NCBI GenBank assembly: GCA_016215705.1
Contig: JACRIR010000047.1
Span: 1-44,863 of the forward strand
Length of the DNA stretch: 44,863 bases
DNA from: Candidatus Poribacteria bacterium
GTDB taxonomy: Bacteria > Abyssobacteria > SURF-5
Direction: 5' to 3'
The notes beneath the pieces are model-generated. The model had not been told where the DNA came from. It did no database searches and worked only from the letters and a program-made list of their open reading frames with translations. Positions 16,258 to 23,298 of the stretch are shown here, piece after piece (positions within the stretch are counted from its first letter, which is position 1; each line of letters opens with the position of its first letter). Made by a program: the position numbers and the translations under genes.

Positions 16258-17615
16258 TTTACTCTTCCGCTGTTCTTGCAGAACAGAAAGTGGAAAAAGT
16301 CATCAAAGGTCTGGACGACGTCCACATTCTTAAGTCGCGGGAGGACAGCCACAAGGTCCTGCTCGAAGCCTGCAAAGCCTGTCATCCGGACGCCGACTAC
16401 AAATTTTGGATGCTCGTCTTTGGGAAAGGAGAACCCCGGATCGAGGCGATCACGGAGAGCGGATCTCCTCAGAAGGCGTCCTCGGATGAAGATGCCACGG
16501 CCGGCGAGCGCAGGCCGACTCGAATAGGAACATGGGATTATGCGAATTCACATGACTATTTCCAGTGCGAATTCTGCCACTCGAGCAAGCCAAACCTCGA
16601 CAACAAGAACCCCATGTTCACGATGCCGCCTTCCGATCTCTGTGCTCTCTGCCACACGGGCAAGAATGTGCTGCACCTCTATGAAGCGGGCGGTCAGGGG
16701 CAGACTGTCGAGCTTGCGAAGCTGCTCAAACACGGCCTCCCGACGGACGACGGAAAAGTTGTCTGCCTGACGTGCCATCAAACCCATAATGCGCTTTACT
16801 CCACGCGGCCCGGCTACATCAAAGCTGAAATCGAGGAACGTTCCGTTAATCCTCATGGCGGCAAACTCTATTGTCTCCTCTGCCACGAAGGTAAGCTCGA
16901 CGACGCCTCCAAGGTTTCCTTCAGGAAACAAAACGATTTCATCGCTCTATGCACGGCATGCCATAACATGCAGGAAACCGAAAGCGAGCACCATCAGGTG
17001 GGCGTTCAACCGGGCGAGGATACATGGAAAGTGGGGTTCTCCGGTTTTCCGCTTCAAGCCGGTTCTCTGTCTTGCGTAACGTGTCACGACGAACCATGTC
17101 AACTCCCGCGCGGGCGATCTAATCCCAACTTCCTCCGGGGCGGGCCATACTCATCCGACTCGGAATTCTGCTTTCGTTGCCATGCCGAAGACAAAACTGA
17201 GGCGTTGAACCCACATAAACAAATCAGCGGCCTCGGCATGATTAAGAAGGAGACCTGCACGATCTGTCACTCGGCCGTGCCCGACAAAGGGACGGGACTC
17301 ACCCCGCGAACCGCTCTGAGAGAGGAAACCAATCCCCTTTGTCAGAAGTGTCATATGGACGAAGTCCTGCACCCGGTTGTAAACCACCTCGTTTCTTTGC
17401 CCTCCGAAATGACGGCCATGAAGCTGGCATATGAAGAAAAGCACAAGGTGGTCTTGCCTCTTGAAGGAAACAGCGTAATCACATGCACCACATGTCACAA
17501 CCCGCATGACAAGGGCGTACTGAAAGGTGACATGGGGGTTGGCGCAGGCGAAATCCAGGGCCTCAGACTTCCCGATTTCAGGGAAATTTGCGCCCCCTGC
17601 CACGGGCGTCAATAA
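16215..17615 (+). CDS. Dodecaheme c-type cytochrome, probably periplasmic
   Basis: The chosen ATG (GGGGA six nt upstream) gives a textbook signal peptide, MARGAILLLAALILI then SSAVLA|EQ, and a product of 466 residues. ATGs at 16203 or 16158 are alternatives. Twelve CXXCH motifs are present (CKACH, CEFCH, CALCH, CLTCH, CLLCH, CTACH, CVTCH, CFRCH, CTICH, CQKCH, CTTCH, CAPCH). It lacks the HTPH/PLWN/DDHP landmarks of the OmcE-like set and is richer in Lys and Glu, closer to periplasmic shuttle cytochromes with doubled-CXXCH repeats. An extra cysteine (CHDEPCQ) follows heme 7. The gene sits directly before ExbB-ExbD-TonB, 38 nt away. A periplasmic relay between the inner-membrane cytochrome bc protein and the outer-membrane conduit is inferred. 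Confidence 0.92.
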   Translation: MARGAILLLAALILIYSSAVLAEQKVEKVIKGLDDVHILKSREDSHKVLLEACKACHPDADYKFWMLVFGKGEPRIEAITESGSPQKASSDEDATAGERRPTRIGTWDYANSHDYFQCEFCHSSKPNLDNKNPMFTMPPSDLCALCHTGKNVLHLYEAGGQGQTVELAKLLKHGLPTDDGKVVCLTCHQTHNALYSTRPGYIKAEIEERSVNPHGGKLYCLLCHEGKLDDASKVSFRKQNDFIALCTACHNMQETESEHHQVGVQPGEDTWKVGFSGFPLQAGSLSCVTCHDEPCQLPRGRSNPNFLRGGPYSSDSEFCFRCHAEDKTEALNPHKQISGLGMIKKETCTICHSAVPDKGTGLTPRTALREETNPLCQKCHMDEVLHPVVNHLVSLPSEMTAMKLAYEEKHKVVLPLEGNSVITCTTCHNPHDKGVLKGDMGVGAGEIQGLRLPDFREICAPCHGRQ

Positions 17616-17653
17616 AACACTCCGGCAAGAAAGGATTAGGGGAGAACAAACCG

Positions 17654-18340
17654 ATGATCGACCTCTTTCAAAAGGGCGGAATCGTCATGTATCCGCTTCT
17701 TCTTTGTTCGATAGCGGCTCTCGTGATAGTCCTTTGGAGATTCTTTGAGCTTCACAGGATAAAGACCAACGCCGGCGAATTCATGGAAACAATCAATCAC
17801 CACCTTGGCCGGAATGAAATAGAGGAGGCCATGCGAAGCTGCGAACGATTCGACGGCCCCGTAGTGTCAATTGTCAAGGCAGGCCTCAAGAAATATCGGA
17901 AAGGAAGCGAGGAGATCGCCAAGGCCATCGAAGACGCAGGCTCGATCGAAGTCGCGAAACTCGAACAAGGGATGCTTATCTTGCAGGCTATCGGCAAGGT
18001 TTCTCCGCTGCTCGGCTTTTATGGCACGGTCACCGGAATGATCAAATCCTTCGGCGTAATCGGGCGAGTGGGAATCGAAGACCCGAGGCTCGTCTCGATA
18101 GGAATCTCAGAGGCCTTGATAACGACGGCGGCCGGCCTCACTATTGCCATCCCGGTATACTTTGCCCAATACTACTTCATGGGACGTGTCGGCAGATTCG
18201 TTCGAACCATGCAGGAGAGTTCCATCAAGCTGCTCGACGCGATGGGAGAACTCGAAGAGAAGATCGCGTTGCGGTCGTCACAGTTTGAGGAGATAGGAGG
18301 CGAATATCTTGAGATTCAAGAGCACGATACCAGCGGATGA
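17654..18340 (+). CDS. exbB: ExbB/TolQ/MotA-family proton channel protein
   Basis: The 228-residue protein starts at ATG 17654 (AGGGGAG about 9 nt upstream). It has an N-terminal TM helix (VMYPLLLCSIAALVIVL), a cytoplasmic helical domain, and two C-terminal TM helices with the family signature around GKVSPLLGFYGTVTGMI and ISEALITTAAGLTIAIPVY. ExbB forms the pentameric inner-membrane channel that, with ExbD, converts proton flow into motion of TonB. The gene overlaps exbD by 32 nt and is followed by tonB, forming a complete set. No TonB-dependent receptor is visible in the window, so the system probably energises something specific to this cytochrome island or acts elsewhere. Confidence 0.93.
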   Translation: MIDLFQKGGIVMYPLLLCSIAALVIVLWRFFELHRIKTNAGEFMETINHHLGRNEIEEAMRSCERFDGPVVSIVKAGLKKYRKGSEEIAKAIEDAGSIEVAKLEQGMLILQAIGKVSPLLGFYGTVTGMIKSFGVIGRVGIEDPRLVSIGISEALITTAAGLTIAIPVYFAQYYFMGRVGRFVRTMQESSIKLLDAMGELEEKIALRSSQFEEIGGEYLEIQEHDTSG

Positions 18341-18728
18341 CGAAGGGGTCCCCATGGCCTCCATGGCCGACATCGTATTCCTCCTCGTAACCTTCTTTAT
18401 GGTCACAAGCGTCTTCAACGTCGGCAGGGGAGTCAAGATAGAACTTCCCGAGACTCAGTCCGCAGAGTCCATCTCGATGAAAGACGTCCTTGTCCGAATT
18501 GATGCAGAAGGCAACGTGTACCTGGACGGAAAGAGATCACTGTTGAAAGAAGTCGGGCCATATGTTCTGTCCAAGAGAGCCGAAAACCCGCGAAGAGCTG
18601 TTATCGTGGAAAGCGACAGGACCGCGAAGTACCAATACGTCATGGATGTCCTCGATGAACTCCTTCTCGTGGGCGTAACTGACATCTCCCTTCCCACGCG
18701 GGAAGAGGGGACGGAATCCCCGGGTTGA
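18309..18728 (+). CDS. exbD: ExbD/TolR-family biopolymer transport protein
   Basis: 139 residues from a TTG start at 18309, supported by a perfect TAGGAGG eight bases upstream and by the family-typical N-terminus (RFKSTIPADDEG). A single TM helix follows (MASMADIVFLLVTFFMV) with the conserved membrane aspartate in SMADIVFLL, the proton-carrying residue of ExbD/TolR. A periplasmic domain follows with VLVRIDAEGNVYLDG and a C-terminal VMDVLDELLLVGVTDISL segment, as in typical ExbD. The start lies inside exbB (32-nt overlap) and the stop overlaps the tonB start by one base (TGATG), so the three are translationally coupled. Confidence 0.93.
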   Translation: MRFKSTIPADDEGVPMASMADIVFLLVTFFMVTSVFNVGRGVKIELPETQSAESISMKDVLVRIDAEGNVYLDGKRSLLKEVGPYVLSKRAENPRRAVIVESDRTAKYQYVMDVLDELLLVGVTDISLPTREEGTESPG

Positions 18729-19552
18729 TGATTACCCTCAGCGGCGGAATCAAGATCAAGGATGTTCTCTTTTTCTCCACACTCGTGTTCATATCGTGCG
18801 CTATCCATCTGGTCGTACTCTTTGCCATCAACTTCGACCTCGGACCTTTCAAGAAAATGCCGGATAGGAGGCGACTGATGCAAGCAGGGTTGACCCGGCG
18901 GCAACCCAGAAAATTCACTGCCGCCAGACAGCCTGGCCGGCCCAACATCGCGCAAAGGAGGCCATTAAGCCAGGCAGTCGCGCAACGTCCGCGGATTGGC
19001 CCCAAACGGGTCCTCGAAAATAGCCCTCCTTCAACTTCAGAGTCGGCGGTCGAAGAGCAGGCCAATGACGGAGAAACAGCGCCCGAGGCGTTCTCGCAGT
19101 TCTTGCAGGGATTGGATTCCGCCGGGGTATCATCCAGCCGATCTTTCGGCGGCGATAGCTATGATGCTCTTAAGGACAGTCTCTCGAGTGCGGCAAAGGG
19201 CCAAGGCCCGGCAAAGGCCACCCCCACGGCAACGCGTCATGTACTCGATCCTCGTGTCCAAATGGTGGTCAACAGCTATCCCCCAACATCCATAGAGCGC
19301 AACTACCCACGGGTTCAGTACCCAAGCATCAAGGTTGACAAGAAAGACTACCAGAAGGGCTGGACCTCGGTCTATTTTCAAATCCTGACCAATTCAGACG
19401 GCAGGATAGTCGATATCAACCTTCTCAGACCGGAGAAACCGACCGAATTCGAAAGAGTCTTCGTAGAGGCCGTAAGGTCAACGGTTCAAACATGGAAATT
19501 GGATAGAACCAAGGCTGAGGTACACGTAGACGTTCGATTCTATGTCGAGTAA
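18728..19552 (+). CDS. tonB: TonB-like energy transducer
   Basis: The 274-residue product starts at ATG 18728, overlapping the exbD stop by one base. A cytoplasmic N-terminus of about 12 residues leads into one TM helix (VLFFSTLVFISCAIHLVVLF). A long periplasmic linker follows that is Arg/Gln/Ser rich rather than the usual Pro-Glu/Pro-Lys repeats. The C-terminal 70 residues match the TonB fold (SVYFQILTNSDGRIVDINLL, then a helix FERVFVEAVRSTVQTWK and strand VHVDVRFYVE). TonB normally carries ExbBD-derived energy to outer-membrane receptors. The linker of about 165 residues is long enough to span a periplasm. Its stop overlaps the next cytochrome gene by 11 nt. Its outer-membrane partner is unknown. 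Confidence 0.85.
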   Translation: MITLSGGIKIKDVLFFSTLVFISCAIHLVVLFAINFDLGPFKKMPDRRRLMQAGLTRRQPRKFTAARQPGRPNIAQRRPLSQAVAQRPRIGPKRVLENSPPSTSESAVEEQANDGETAPEAFSQFLQGLDSAGVSSSRSFGGDSYDALKDSLSSAAKGQGPAKATPTATRHVLDPRVQMVVNSYPPTSIERNYPRVQYPSIKVDKKDYQKGWTSVYFQILTNSDGRIVDINLLRPEKPTEFERVFVEAVRSTVQTWKLDRTKAEVHVDVRFYVE

Positions 19553-21494
19553 GATGCCAAAGAACAGATTTAAATCCTCATTGCCGATTCTCATATTGGC
19601 ATGCCTCCTGACGCTCGCATCAGCGTCGGCGTCAGCCATTGACGAGGAAGATTGTCTGCAGTGTCATAAATACAGGGGACTTCGCGCGCAAGGTCAGGCA
19701 GCATCGTTGCGCGACTTCCACGTTGATGAAAACTCATTTAACCAATCGGCTCATGGGACAGTCACCTGCCGCGGTTGCCATATTGATATCCGCCGGACAC
19801 CTCACGAACAGGAGGGAAGCAAAGTTAACTGCGGCATAGCATGTCACTTGTCCGCCGACCTTCGCGGCAAGCAGTCGTCCCACATGAAGCTTTACAATCA
19901 GTATCTTGAAACAGCGCACGGGGAATTAGTCGGAAAGGAGTTGGATTGCCTTTCTTGTCACGTTCGGAACGAAACAAAGGGCTACGCCAGGCGGCATCAC
20001 AAGGAGGTGGAGAGTCTCTGTGAAAAATGTCATCTCAAAGAGCAAGCTTCCTCCGGCGGAATTGCTTCCGGCGGGCCGAAGGTGACAGGCGATGTTTACC
20101 ACCGGCTTTCAGTTCTCCGAAGCCGACCGGACCTGCCCGGTTGTGTTGACTGCCATCCTGTTCACTCCATTTATCCGAAAGAGAATCCCATATCGTCGGT
20201 GAACACGGAGAACTTGCCGAAGACATGTGGCGGAGCCCATAGCCCTCTTCAAAGCTGTCATGTGGCTGCGAGCGCTCGATTCATCGGCACGGAGATTCAT
20301 GACCGCAATCTCGCAGCGAGAAATGGCCGGGCCACCCGAGAGAAGACTCTGTGGCTCGGGATGATGCTGTTGCTGGCGCCACTGGCTCTCCATATGCTTT
20401 TCGATTCTTTCCGATCAGGGCGACTGCGTCATGACGGGACAGAAGATCAAGGAGACTCTCGAGTTTTTGTCAGGATGACGGTGCACCAGAGAGCGCTTCA
20501 TATGTTGCTGATTGTGTTTTTTGCCTTTTCGGCGGCAGGCGGGCTGTCATTGTGGCTGTGCGACCGCAAGCCGGCTGCCGGATTGATCTCCTTTGTGGGC
20601 GGATTCAAGCAAATGAGCAACCTCCATCTCGGAGGGGCTGGAGCTCTTGCCGCGCTCATAGTCTACCACGTCGCTTCCCTTGTCTTTCTTGCTGTAAAAA
20701 GAGATTGGGTCATCAGCGACCTGACACTTCTGCCGCGTCGGAAAGACGTGACGGACCTCCTCCAAAACGCATGGTTCCTGCTCGGAAGAAGTCCGGAGCG
20801 GCCCCGATACGGCAAGTTCAGCTTTGTGCAGAAATTCGATTATCTTGCCGCGCTGCTGGGACTCAGCTTCATGATTGTCACCGGCCTGGCAATCGGATTC
20901 CCTGAGCGTTCGATCTGCGCTGTTTTGCCGGCCCGATGGTTGGGCGATTTGCGAATTGTCCATGTGGCCCTTGGATATGGATTGATCTTTATTTTTCTTG
21001 TCTGGCACGTGGGCAACAATCTGTTCAGCCCGGCTACGTTTCTCCGCAACTGGTCGTGGGTCAACGGGAAGATATCTGAGGACATGATGCGACAGGAACA
21101 CACGCAATACTATGAGGATATGCTCCTCGCGGAGCAGGAAGAGAAACTGAGACGGGAGAGGGCCGTCGAAGAGCGCTCCATGGAAGAGGTCATAAAGAAA
21201 CAGGCCAGGGAACTGGAGGAATATCTGGAAGCGGGGAACCAATACGCAAAGCAGGCGGATTATGCAAAGGCCGTCGAACAATACGAAAAAGCGCTCGGGT
21301 TACTTCCCAATTTCCCTCAAGCCCAATACAATCTCGCGACGGTTTGCCACAAATCAGGGAACATCAAAAGGGCGATCGTTGAATACCGGAAATTCATCGA
21401 GATCGATCCGTTCAATACGGTCGCCGATAAGGTCAGAGCCCTCCTGTCGCAACTGGAGGACTCGCCGGATAGGGGATCTGCCGATGCTCGGTAG
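19542..21494 (+). CDS. CbcL-like multiheme c / diheme b quinol oxidoreductase with C-terminal TPR
   Basis: 650 residues from ATG 19542. After a signal peptide (ends SASA|ID) come five CXXCH motifs (CLQCH, CRGCH, CLSCH, CEKCH, CVDCH), one CX3CH (CGIACH) and one CX9CH candidate (C-GGAHSPLQS-CH). From about residue 265 a cytochrome b561/FdnI-type module with about four TM helices carries heme-b candidate histidines in VHQRALHM, NLHLGG, IVYHVAS, RIVHVAL and LVWHVGN. The closest described architecture is Geobacter CbcL, an inner-membrane quinol oxidoreductase for extracellular respiration with N-terminal c hemes and an FdnI-like b domain. Unlike it, this protein adds a charged coiled coil (about 520-560) and two TPR repeats (QYAKQADYAKAVEQYEKAL and the next). 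It is the likely entry point of electrons from quinol into this island. Confidence 0.87.
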   Translation: MSSKMPKNRFKSSLPILILACLLTLASASASAIDEEDCLQCHKYRGLRAQGQAASLRDFHVDENSFNQSAHGTVTCRGCHIDIRRTPHEQEGSKVNCGIACHLSADLRGKQSSHMKLYNQYLETAHGELVGKELDCLSCHVRNETKGYARRHHKEVESLCEKCHLKEQASSGGIASGGPKVTGDVYHRLSVLRSRPDLPGCVDCHPVHSIYPKENPISSVNTENLPKTCGGAHSPLQSCHVAASARFIGTEIHDRNLAARNGRATREKTLWLGMMLLLAPLALHMLFDSFRSGRLRHDGTEDQGDSRVFVRMTVHQRALHMLLIVFFAFSAAGGLSLWLCDRKPAAGLISFVGGFKQMSNLHLGGAGALAALIVYHVASLVFLAVKRDWVISDLTLLPRRKDVTDLLQNAWFLLGRSPERPRYGKFSFVQKFDYLAALLGLSFMIVTGLAIGFPERSICAVLPARWLGDLRIVHVALGYGLIFIFLVWHVGNNLFSPATFLRNWSWVNGKISEDMMRQEHTQYYEDMLLAEQEEKLRRERAVEERSMEEVIKKQARELEEYLEAGNQYAKQADYAKAVEQYEKALGLLPNFPQAQYNLATVCHKSGNIKRAIVEYRKFIEIDPFNTVADKVRALLSQLEDSPDRGSADAR

Positions 21495-22026
21495 TCACAC
21501 CCGAAGCCGATCCCTCCTGCTTGCGGCCATCTTTATCGGAGTATGGTTTTTCTTCGGGTGGCGCATCCGTCCTCTCGAATTCTCTCCGGAAATCTTGTCC
21601 GCAAAACAGACACCTGAACAGGAGTTCTACCATTCTGCGTCAGAGTCAAACTCTCCCCTTATCCAGGATGTCCCGGCGTGCTCCCCTTGCCACGGCAAAT
21701 ACCCTCACAAAAAGAACCCGTCCAATCGCGCCTTTCTTAACCTGCATCTTGGAAGACTCGATTGCGCCGTTTGTCATCTTGGTGTGGCCGAAGCGCGGAG
21801 GATCGTTCTCGGCAGTCAAGCAGCCGCGGCATATTCCACCGTTTCAGGGGGGAAGCACGAGATTCAGTTTAGAAAGCCATCGTGCAGAGATTGTCATTCG
21901 CCCGAAGGCGTCGCGCGATTCAATGAATCCGGTTATGATCGCGCAAATACGGCAAGATTGAACGAGCTCGACGAACACGTCAGTTCCGCCGTCGAGGGCA
22001 ACGTGTTCTACTACCCGAGATTCTAG
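21484..22026 (+). CDS. Membrane-anchored triheme c-type cytochrome
   Basis: 180 residues from ATG 21484, overlapping the CbcL-like gene by 11 nt. One N-terminal hydrophobic helix (LLLAAIFIGVWFFFGW) without an obvious cleavage site suggests a signal anchor. The periplasmic part carries three CXXCH motifs (CSPCH, CAVCH, CRDCH) and several free histidines (FYHSAS, KYPHKK, LNLHLG, GKHEIQF) as candidate distal ligands. It resembles small NapC/NrfH-side or MacA-side relay cytochromes only in general layout; I do not assign it to a named family. Given tight coupling with the b/c fusion, it probably accepts electrons from it or forms a subunit of the same complex. Confidence 0.85.
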   Translation: MLGSHTRSRSLLLAAIFIGVWFFFGWRIRPLEFSPEILSAKQTPEQEFYHSASESNSPLIQDVPACSPCHGKYPHKKNPSNRAFLNLHLGRLDCAVCHLGVAEARRIVLGSQAAAAYSTVSGGKHEIQFRKPSCRDCHSPEGVARFNESGYDRANTARLNELDEHVSSAVEGNVFYYPRF

Positions 22027-22034
22027 GAGAACAT

Positions 22035-22952
22035 ATGAGGAGAAGATTTTTCTTTCTCGTCTTACTCGCTGCGCTGAGCCTCGGAAGTCAGTGCCTGGCC
22101 TTCGAGGTAATTCGGACCGCGGCCGTCCGGGAAATGCGCGGGTCCGCTTCTTACGCAATGAATCAACCAAGTGATGTCGCAGTCGGACAGCGAGGGGACA
22201 TTTATGTCCTCGACGGGGTCAACGACAGAATTCTCGCTTTTGATCCGACGGGCGGCATCCGGTTCATCCTCTCTCATCTGGGGCGTGAGTACGGCTCATT
22301 CAAATCACCGCTAGGCTTGAATACCGATTCACAGGGCAACCTCCTCGTCGCCGATTCGGCAAATCATCGCATAGTCGTTTTCGACAAGGACGGCAGGCTC
22401 AAGCTTGTATACAACTTGTCGGCCGGAAGTGTCGCGTCGGATCCGACGGATGTTTTCTCCGATCTGGAATACCACTATATCGCGGACAACGACAACCATC
22501 GCATCCTCGTTTACTCTGCAAGTGGAAAATTCGTAAACACATTCGGGCAGGAAGGAGAAGGCGCCGGAGAATTTAAATATCCATTCAAGATCGAAATGGA
22601 CCAACAAAGAAGACTCTACGTCGTCGATGTGCTCAATGGGCGGGTTCAGATATTGACAACAGCGGGTAACTATCTTGGACAGATAGGACGCTTCGGGATA
22701 TCGCCCGGCGCCATGTTCCGGCCTAACGGGATTGCTTTCGACAGGAAGGGACGCATCCTGGTCAGCGATTCATATCTCGGCGTCGTTCAAGTCTTCGAGC
22801 GTGCAGGAAAATTCCTCGGGGTGATCGGAGATCAGGAGGGCAAGGCGCTGCGTTTCAAGAGTCCCACCGGCCTTTCTGTTGATGCTGAGAATCACCTCTA
22901 CGTCGTCGAGATGCCAACCGGAAAAGTGATCGTTCGGGATATCCTGGACTAA
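22035..22952 (+). CDS. NHL-repeat beta-propeller protein 5 (secreted)
   Basis: 305 residues from ATG 22035, eight nt after the triheme stop, with AGGAGA as ribosome site. The signal peptide (MRRRFFFLVLLAALSLGS then CLAFE) has a Cys but no clear lipobox, so cleavage after LA by signal peptidase I is also possible. Repeats include DVAVGQRGDIYVLDG, GLNTDSQGNLLVADS, GIAFDRKGRILVSDS and GLSVDAENHLYVVEM, with ILAFD/IVVFDKDG strands. This is the only propeller in the island placed next to inner-membrane components rather than next to OmcE-like genes. It may organise the CbcL-like/triheme complex (inference). Confidence 0.87.
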   Translation: MRRRFFFLVLLAALSLGSQCLAFEVIRTAAVREMRGSASYAMNQPSDVAVGQRGDIYVLDGVNDRILAFDPTGGIRFILSHLGREYGSFKSPLGLNTDSQGNLLVADSANHRIVVFDKDGRLKLVYNLSAGSVASDPTDVFSDLEYHYIADNDNHRILVYSASGKFVNTFGQEGEGAGEFKYPFKIEMDQQRRLYVVDVLNGRVQILTTAGNYLGQIGRFGISPGAMFRPNGIAFDRKGRILVSDSYLGVVQVFERAGKFLGVIGDQEGKALRFKSPTGLSVDAENHLYVVEMPTGKVIVRDILD

Positions 22953-22964
22953 GGAGGAAGGCGG

Positions 22965-23204
22965 ATGAAGCAGAAACGATGGGAATACGGGCAGGTATTC
23001 GTCAGACGTCCGGAGATTTTTGGAGGCCTGCCCAAGACCGGATTGAACCTCGAGAAAATCAATCGGGCAGGCGATGAAGGATGGGAACTCGTAAATACGA
23101 TCCCATTCACTGTCGCCAATGGAGAGGTCACCGGCGCTTTCTTCATATTCAAGAGAGAGACACTTGAGGGGCAGAAAGACCTCGGCGAGAGTTGCGGTCC
23201 CTGA
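22965..23204 (+). CDS. DUF4177-like small protein
   Basis: 79 residues from ATG 22965, 12 nt after the propeller stop, with AAGGAGGAAGG just upstream. The pattern KRWEYGQVFV, then INRAGDEGWELVNTIPF, then FFIFKRE matches the small DUF4177-type fold (strand, helix with GxEGWELV, two strands, FKR). No signal peptide or TM segment is seen, so the product should be cytoplasmic. The biochemical function of DUF4177 proteins is not known to me. Its position just upstream of the 30-heme cytochrome gene on the same strand suggests co-transcription, with a 94-nt gap containing an interspersed repeat. Confidence 0.7.
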   Translation: MKQKRWEYGQVFVRRPEIFGGLPKTGLNLEKINRAGDEGWELVNTIPFTVANGEVTGAFFIFKRETLEGQKDLGESCGP

Positions 23205-23234
23205 GATGAATCACAATCGTCCGAAACATCCTCT

Positions 23235-23272
23235 GTTCGTCATTCTGAGCGAAGTGAAGAGTCTCCTTAGCG
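23235..23272 (+). repeat. Interspersed repeat of the VILSE type
   Basis: The stretch includes GTCATTCTGAGCGAAGTG followed by AAGAGTCTCC. Copies of this type, whose translation reads VILSEVKSLL or VILSEAKDLL, are scattered through many environmental bacterial genomes and often produce false N-terminal extensions. Here it lies in frame just upstream of the 30-heme cytochrome, which is why I reject the upstream ATG at 23206 and use ATG 23299. Confidence 0.6.
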
Positions 23273-23298
23273 CGAATCCATCTTGTCGGAAAAGACGC

